Shown here: positions 57,170 to 64,000 of the stretch, piece after piece
Layout of the letters: each line of letters starts with the position of its first letter
Numbering within the stretch: the first letter of the stretch is position 1
DNA from: Pararhizobium arenae
GTDB taxonomy: Bacteria; Pseudomonadota; Alphaproteobacteria; Rhizobiales; Rhizobiaceae
Reading direction: 5' to 3'
Assembly (NCBI RefSeq): GCF_001931685.1
Contig: NZ_MOOY01000002.1
Span: 248,001 to 312,000 of the forward strand
Length of the DNA stretch: 64,000 nucleotides
The notes under the pieces: generated by a model
What the model was told of the DNA's origin: nothing
What the model saw: the letters and a program-made list of their open reading frames with translations, nothing else
Database searches by the model: none
Made by a program: the position numbers and the translations under genes

Positions 57170-57234
57170 AACTCCTGTGTTGCGTGGTTTCAGGGCACCA
57201 ATCCACAGGGCTAATCATTTTTCCATCTTCCCGC

Positions 57235-57264
57235 TTGACAATATTGGAACGTTCCAATTATTTT
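57235..57264 (+). promoter_or_regulatory. Sigma70-type promoter with LacI operator in the spacer
   Basis: A perfect TTGACA -35 at 57235-57240 is followed by TATTTT at 57259-57264 as the best -10 (18-bp spacer). The perfect palindrome ATTGGAACGTTCCAAT occupies 57243-57258, filling the spacer. It lies 45 bp before the TTG start of the LacI gene. Binding would block RNA polymerase, so autoregulation and control of the downstream operon are expected. Confidence 0.75.
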
Positions 57265-57308
57265 GCCTTCACATTCGAGGCGGGAGACCTCGAGGGGAGG
57301 AAATTGTC

Positions 57309-59356
<2,048 letters not shown>

Positions 59357-59361
59357 AACTC

Positions 59362-60975
59362 ATGAGTAAGCATATCACCCCGGCTGAAGCCGCTGCCCTA
59401 ATCCCGGATGGCGCCGTCGTCACCGTCTCCTCGTCCAGCGGCCTCGGCTGCCCGGACCTGATGCTGAAGGCAATCGGCGAGCGGTTCGATGCGACCGGCC
59501 ACCCCCGGAATATCACGACGCTGCACCCGATCGCAGCCGGCGACATGAGCGGTATCAAGGGTGTCGATTATATTGCCAAGAAGGGCCTGCTGGCCCGTAT
59601 CATCGGTGGCTCCTATCCCTCCGGCCCGTCATCCTCCGAACCGCCTGTCATTTGGCAGATGATCGGCAATGACGATATGCCGGCCTATAATATCCCCTCC
59701 GGCATCCTGTTCGACATGCACCGCGAAGCCGCCGCCAAGCGGCCGGGTGTCCTGACCAAGGCTGGTCTCGAAACCTTCGTCGATCCTTCCCGCGAAGGCT
59801 GTGCGATGAATGGCAAGGCCGCCGCCGAGCCCGTGGTCAAGAAGATCGAGTTCGAGGGCGAGGAATGGCTGTTTTTCAAGTCGATCGTGCCCCAGGTGGC
59901 GATCATTCGTGCCACGACGGCCGACGAGCGTGGTAATCTCACCTATGAACATGAGGGCGCTTATCTCGGCGGTCTCGATCAGGCGCTCGCCGCCCGCAAC
60001 AATGGCGGCATCATCATCGCGCAGGTAAAGCGCATCACCAAATCCGGCTCGCTGAAGCCCCATGATGTGCGCGTGCCCGGCATGCTCGTCGATTATGTCG
60101 TCGTCGATCCCGAGCAGAAGCAGACGACACTGACGGATTACGACCCGGCCATATCCGGCGAAATTTTCCGGCCGCTCGATACCTTCCGCGTGCCGGAGTT
60201 CAACATCCAGAAGGTGATTGCCCGCCGTGTGGCACAGGAGCTTGAGGGCGGCAGCTGCGTTAATCTAGGTTTCGGCATTTCGGCAAACGTGCCGCGCATT
60301 CTGCTGGAAGAAGGCCTGCATGGGTCCGTGACCTGGGTGATCGAGCAGGGGGCTGTCGGCGGCGTGCCGCTTCTCGATTTCGCCTTCGGCTGTGCCTCCA
60401 ATGCCGATGCCTATATGCCGTCGCCCTATCAGTTCACCTATTTCCAGGGTGCCGGCTTCGATGCCTCGCTGCTCTCCTTCCTCGAAATCGGCCGTGATGG
60501 CTCTGTAAATGTCTCCAAGCTCTCCTTCCGGCCGCATGTGACGGCGGGTGCCGGCGGCTTCGTCGATATCACCGCTCGGGCGAAGAAGATCGTCTTCTCC
60601 GGCATGTTCAATGCCGGCGCCAAGCTGTCGATTGCCGATGGCAAGCTCGTTATCGAGAAGGAAGGCAAGCTGAAGAAGCTGGTGGAAGCCGTCGAGCATG
60701 TGACCTTCTCCGGTCCACGCGGCGTCGCGCAGGGGCAGGATATCACCTATGTCACCGAGCGCTGCGTGCTGAAGTTGACGCCGGAAGGCATCATGCTCAC
60801 CGAGATTGCGCCGGGTATCGACCTGCAGACGCATATTCTCGACCAGTCGGAATTCCCGCTGATTGTTTCCGACAAGTTGAAGGTCATGGATGCGGCCCTG
60901 TTCGGCGAAGCGCCGATCGGTCTCACCCTGCCCGAAAAGCCGGTTCGCACGCTGCCGGGGGTGTATCATGGCTGA
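59362..60975 (+). CDS. Acyl-CoA:carboxylate CoA-transferase (YdiF/Pct-like)
   Basis: A 537-residue class I CoA-transferase with fused alpha and beta halves. The alpha half has IPDGAVVTVSSSSGLGCP. The beta half has SCVNLGFGISANVPRIL and VIEQGAVGGVPLL, where the Glu should form the acyl-glutamyl-CoA intermediate. It would move CoA from a donor such as acetyl-CoA to a carboxylic acid. The ATG at 59362 lies 6 nt after the AFR stop; a TTG at 59353 within the overlap is less likely. It overlaps the hydratase gene by 8 nt. Confidence 0.9.
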   Translation: MSKHITPAEAAALIPDGAVVTVSSSSGLGCPDLMLKAIGERFDATGHPRNITTLHPIAAGDMSGIKGVDYIAKKGLLARIIGGSYPSGPSSSEPPVIWQMIGNDDMPAYNIPSGILFDMHREAAAKRPGVLTKAGLETFVDPSREGCAMNGKAAAEPVVKKIEFEGEEWLFFKSIVPQVAIIRATTADERGNLTYEHEGAYLGGLDQALAARNNGGIIIAQVKRITKSGSLKPHDVRVPGMLVDYVVVDPEQKQTTLTDYDPAISGEIFRPLDTFRVPEFNIQKVIARRVAQELEGGSCVNLGFGISANVPRILLEEGLHGSVTWVIEQGAVGGVPLLDFAFGCASNADAYMPSPYQFTYFQGAGFDASLLSFLEIGRDGSVNVSKLSFRPHVTAGAGGFVDITARAKKIVFSGMFNAGAKLSIADGKLVIEKEGKLKKLVEAVEHVTFSGPRGVAQGQDITYVTERCVLKLTPEGIMLTEIAPGIDLQTHILDQSEFPLIVSDKLKVMDAALFGEAPIGLTLPEKPVRTLPGVYHG

Positions 60976-61747
60976 TGAGCGTATCCGCATCGAGCGGGAA
61001 GGGCATGTTGCTGTTCTCACGGTATCGCGGCCCGATAAGCTCAATGCGCTCGATATCGAGATGCTGAAGGCGCTGTCTGCCGCCTGCGACAAGATCGAGA
61101 CTGATACCGATATCCGTGTCGTGATCCTGACAGGGGAGGGCAAGGCCTTTTCAGCCGGCGGCGACATCAAGGCGTGGGGCGCGATGGGTCCCAATGAATT
61201 CGGTCACGCCTGGGTGCGCTTCGGCCATCGTGTGTTCGAACGGCTGGCGACGCTGCGCATGCCGGTCATCGCGGCCATGAACGGTCATGCTTTGGGTGGC
61301 GGGCTGGAGCTGGCGGCTGTCGCCGATGTCCGCATCGCGGAAGCGCAGATCAAGATCGGCCTGCCGGAAACCAGCCTCGGCATGGTGCCGGGCTGGTCGG
61401 GCACGCAGCGGTTGGTGTCGCGCTTTGGTGCGCAGGCTGTGCGCCGCATGGTGCTGGCGGGCGAGATGTTGACGGCCGAAGAGGCCCGTGTGCTCGGCAT
61501 CGTCGATCATGTCGTCGAGCCCGGTTCCGCGCTCGCGAAGGCGAAGGAACAGGCCCAGAAAATCGCCGCGCATGGGCCGGCGGCATTGGAAATCTGCAAG
61601 CTGATGATCGCCGTCGCCAATGGCGAGGACAACGGGGCTGCCGTCGAGGCGCTGGGCTCGATACTCGCCGCCAAGACCGGCGACATGAAGGAAGGCGTTG
61701 CGGCCTTTGCCGCCAAGCGCCCGGCCGAATTCAAGGGAGAATGGTAA
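60968..61747 (+). CDS. Enoyl-CoA hydratase/isomerase
   Basis: A 259-residue crotonase-fold enzyme. The oxyanion segment is FSAGGDIKAWG, and both catalytic Glu are present: in LGGGLELAAVADVRI and GLPETSLGMVPGWSGTQRL. It adds water to, or isomerises, an enoyl-CoA made from the CoA-transferase product. ATG 60968 lies inside the transferase tail. It overlaps the dehydrogenase start (TAATG). Confidence 0.92.
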   Translation: MADERIRIEREGHVAVLTVSRPDKLNALDIEMLKALSAACDKIETDTDIRVVILTGEGKAFSAGGDIKAWGAMGPNEFGHAWVRFGHRVFERLATLRMPVIAAMNGHALGGGLELAAVADVRIAEAQIKIGLPETSLGMVPGWSGTQRLVSRFGAQAVRRMVLAGEMLTAEEARVLGIVDHVVEPGSALAKAKEQAQKIAAHGPAALEICKLMIAVANGEDNGAAVEALGSILAAKTGDMKEGVAAFAAKRPAEFKGEW

Positions 61748-63255
61748 TGACGGTTCTGGTAAAGCCCAAGGCGCTTGGTGATGTCGCGGTGCGCGACTTC
61801 CGCATGCTGATCGATGGCAAATGGGTTGCGGCCGAAACCGGCGAGACGCTGGAGCGTGTAGCCCCCGGTCATGGCGTCGTCGTCAGCCGCTATCCTGCCG
61901 CGAAAAAGGCCGATGCCGAACGCGCCATCGCCGCTGCCCGCCGTGCCTTCGAGGACGGCCCATGGCCGCGCATGACGGCTTCCGAGCGTTCGCTCGTTCT
62001 TTTGAAGGCGGCCGATCTCATCGCCGCCCGTGCCGATGAATTGGCTTATCTCGATTGCATCGAATCCGGCAAGCCGATCAGCCAGGCCAAGGCCGAGCTT
62101 GGCGGCGCCGCCGATATCTGGCGCTATGCAGCAGCCCTTGCCCGTGATCTCCACGGCGAAAGCTACAATACGCTGGGCGACGGCACCCTCGGCGTCGTGC
62201 TGCGCGAGGCGATCGGTGTCGTCTCCATCATCACACCCTGGAATTTCCCGTTCCTCATCGTCAGCCAGAAGCTGCCCTTCGCTCTCGCTGCCGGCTGCAC
62301 CACGGTCGTCAAGCCGTCCGAGCTCACCTCCGGCTCGACATTGCTGCTCGGTGAAATCCTGGAAGCCGCAGGCGTCCCGGCCGGTGCCGTCAACATCATC
62401 ACCGGCACCGGCCCGGATGTCGGCGCGATCATGACCAGCCACGCCGAGGTCGACATGGTGTCCTTCACAGGCTCCACGGGCGTCGGCAAGCTCACCATGA
62501 GCAATGCCGCGCAGACGCTCAAGAAGGTGTCGCTGGAGCTTGGCGGCAAGAACCCGCAGATCGTCTTTCCCGACGCCAATCTCGATGAGTTCATCGATGC
62601 CGCCGTCTTCGGCGCTTACTTCAATGCCGGCGAATGCTGCAATGCCGGCTCGCGGCTGATCGTTCATCGCGATATCGCCGATGAGGTGGTTTCGCGGGTG
62701 GCGGCGCTGTCTGCCAAGGTGAAGGTCGGCGATCCGCTCGATCCGGAAACCAAGGTCGGCGCGATCATCACGCCGCAGCATCTGGAAAAGATCGTCGGTT
62801 ACGTCTCGGCTGCTTCCGGCAATGGCGCCACGGTTGCTCATGGCGGTTCGTCGCTCGATCTCGGTATCGGCCAGTTCATGTCCCCGACCATCCTTTCGGC
62901 TGTGAAGCCGGATATGGCCGTTGCCCGTGAAGAGGTGTTCGGGCCGGTGCTGTCGGTGCTCTCCTTTGAAACGATCGACGAGGCAATCCGCATCGCCAAC
63001 TCCATTGACTACGGCCTTTCGGCCGGCGTCTGGAGCCGGGATTTCGACACCTGCATGACCATCGGCCGCAAGGTGCGGGCCGGCACGGTCTGGATGAACA
63101 CCTTCATGGATGGCACGCCGGAGCTTCCCTTCGGCGGTTACCGCCAGTCCGGCCTCGGCCGCGAACTCGGCCGCCATGCGGTGGAGGATTATACCGAAAC
63201 CAAGACGCTCAACATGCACATTGGCCAGCGCACCGGCTGGTGGATGCCGCGCTAA
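61747..63255 (+). CDS. NAD(P)-dependent aldehyde dehydrogenase
   Basis: A 502-residue ALDH with Asn166 (ITPWNFPFL), Glu264 (LELGGKNPQ) and Cys298 (FNAGECCNAGSR). It resembles betaine-aldehyde/semialdehyde dehydrogenases more than the aromatic aldehyde enzyme at 7747. GGGAG 7 nt before ATG 61747 favours this start over the ATG at 61741. It is the last gene of the LacI operon. Substrate: probably a short aldehyde or sugar-derived semialdehyde; inference only. Confidence 0.92.
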   Translation: MTVLVKPKALGDVAVRDFRMLIDGKWVAAETGETLERVAPGHGVVVSRYPAAKKADAERAIAAARRAFEDGPWPRMTASERSLVLLKAADLIAARADELAYLDCIESGKPISQAKAELGGAADIWRYAAALARDLHGESYNTLGDGTLGVVLREAIGVVSIITPWNFPFLIVSQKLPFALAAGCTTVVKPSELTSGSTLLLGEILEAAGVPAGAVNIITGTGPDVGAIMTSHAEVDMVSFTGSTGVGKLTMSNAAQTLKKVSLELGGKNPQIVFPDANLDEFIDAAVFGAYFNAGECCNAGSRLIVHRDIADEVVSRVAALSAKVKVGDPLDPETKVGAIITPQHLEKIVGYVSAASGNGATVAHGGSSLDLGIGQFMSPTILSAVKPDMAVAREEVFGPVLSVLSFETIDEAIRIANSIDYGLSAGVWSRDFDTCMTIGRKVRAGTVWMNTFMDGTPELPFGGYRQSGLGRELGRHAVEDYTETKTLNMHIGQRTGWWMPR

Positions 63256-63369
63256 GGAGACGGGACCATGGCACGCTTGCGGAAGGGAGGGCGGCTGAAC
63301 GACAAGGCGATGTCGCCTGTTCGTCTGCTGTCCGTGGCTTGTGAAACGGTGAAGGTTGCGACGATCTCC

Positions 63370-63498
63370 TTCTTCTCGCCAGCGGGGAGAAGTGCCGAGC
63401 GCGTGCGAGGCGATGAGGGGGGCTTTGCTGCATATTCCGAGCCAGCCTTCCCCCTCATCCGGCGCTGCGCGCCACCTTCTCCCCGCTGGGGAGAAGAG
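63370..63498. repeat. RIME-like palindromic mosaic
   Basis: CTTCTCGCCAGCGGGGAGAAG-type palindrome at the left, GATGAGGGGG border, and inverted CCTCATCCGGCGCTGCGCGCC to CTCCCCGCTGGGGAG at 63479-63493 (described piecewise). It fills the gap between the ALDH gene and the LacI-type gene from the right. Confidence 0.85.
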
Positions 63499-63507
63499 GA
63501 AGCAAGC

Positions 63508-64000
63508 TCAACCTCTTGCGGGAAAAACGATCGTCGGCTTCAGCAGGGTCTGCAGCTTTTCGGGATCGGTCTCGCCGCCGATGGCGGCAAGCAGTGTCGT
63601 GCCCATTCGAAAGCCGGTATCGACGAGATCTTCGTAGATCGTCTCGACCTTGGGCTGGATGTTGACGAGCAGCTTCGAGGTCTGCTTGGCGACGATGTCG
63701 TATTCGGCGCCCAGCGTCAGGCCGCGGTCGCTCATGCCGGTGATCGTTGCCAGTGCCGAGACCTCGCCGCCGCAGACGAAGCCGTCGGGCGCGTCGGTCA
63801 GTCCGGCGCGGCGACTGACGAAATCGCGGATCTCGTCGACGGGACAGTCCAGGTCGATGTCGTCAGGTATCTCGTAAGCGACACCAGCCTCGCGCACGGC
63901 GGTCATGAAGCCGTGCTGCAAATGCTGGCAGAACGTCATGCGCCTGGGCGGCAGGATGATGGTTGGCTTGCTCCGGCCACGGGCGATCAGGCGTTTCGTC
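63508..64000 (-). CDS. LacI-family regulator, C-terminal part (cut by window edge)
   Basis: The frame is open from the right edge to a stop at 63508 and encodes the effector-binding part of a LacI-type regulator. The segments DAPDGFVCGGEVSALATI and YDIVAKQTSKLLVNIQPKVE match the family's effector pocket and hinge-distal region. The first residues in the window (TKRLIARGRSKPTIIL) correspond to the R-L-I-x-x-G-x-x-x-I pattern before the effector lobe. The DNA-binding domain lies beyond the window. It is convergent with the ALDH gene, so it belongs to the next locus. Confidence 0.8.
   Translation of the reverse strand, partial: TKRLIARGRSKPTIILPPRRMTFCQHLQHGFMTAVREAGVAYEIPDDIDLDCPVDEIRDFVSRRAGLTDAPDGFVCGGEVSALATITGMSDRGLTLGAEYDIVAKQTSKLLVNIQPKVETIYEDLVDTGFRMGTTLLAAIGGETDPEKLQTLLKPTIVFPARG

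Overview
The window is a 64 kb stretch of chromosome or megaplasmid from an alphaproteobacterium, most likely a member of the Rhizobiaceae (Agrobacterium/Rhizobium-like). The grounds are the high-GC coding style with tightly packed ATGA-overlapping operons, RIME-like palindromic mosaics in four intergenic regions, many ABC uptake systems, several class III nucleotide cyclases and an accessory chemotaxis operon. These are inferences from sequence recognition; no database search was run. I saw no rRNA, tRNA, CRISPR array, phage, transposase or integrase.

Layout. 1-2.8 kb: the tail of a short-repeat protein, a soluble adenylate cyclase and an AraC-type regulator. 3.0-12.6 kb: an operon read away from the AraC gene, encoding a branched-chain-amino-acid-type ABC importer (binding protein, two permeases, two ATPases), an aldehyde dehydrogenase, an SDR dehydrogenase, a ThDP-dependent lyase/decarboxylase and a cupin resembling 2,4'-dihydroxyacetophenone dioxygenase. 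It ends in a strong terminator and looks like an uncharacterised route for an aromatic ketone or similar compound. 12.7-15.9 kb: modABC with a ModE-like regulator that lacks the molybdate-binding domain, plus a candidate ModE operator before modA. 16-20 kb: a membrane-bound adenylate cyclase and a large MscS-family channel.

20.3-32.1 kb: an envelope/glycan region. It has a GT4 glycosyltransferase with a NodB-like deacetylase, an MBL hydrolase, a metallophosphoesterase, a cyclic-nucleotide-binding protein, a 905-residue ABC protein whose ATPase motifs are all degenerate, and three more glycosyltransferases. 32.2-38.2 kb: an oligopeptide/oligosaccharide-type ABC importer on the same strand, directly upstream of the glycosyltransferases. 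38.4-44.1 kb: another soluble cyclase, a UDP-N-acetylhexosamine dehydrogenase, a DUF3095 protein with cyclase-like motifs, and two methyltransferases.

44.2-55.8 kb: a complete accessory chemotaxis locus: a soluble MCP-like protein with a diverged signalling tip, then divergently STAS, CheY, CheA, CheW, two sister MCPs, CheW, CheR and CheB. 55.8-63.3 kb: a LacI-controlled catabolic locus: a divergent DUF993 protein, LacI regulator, a 1,5-anhydro-D-fructose-reductase-like enzyme, an acyl-CoA transferase, an enoyl-CoA hydratase and an aldehyde dehydrogenase. A perfect 16-bp palindrome lies between the -35 and -10 regions of the LacI-side promoter. The window ends inside another LacI-type regulator.

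The best candidates for undescribed biology are the AraC-flanked catabolic operon, the LacI/DUF993/AFR/CoA-transferase locus, and the degenerate ABC protein coupled to a cyclic-nucleotide-binding protein and glycosyltransferases.
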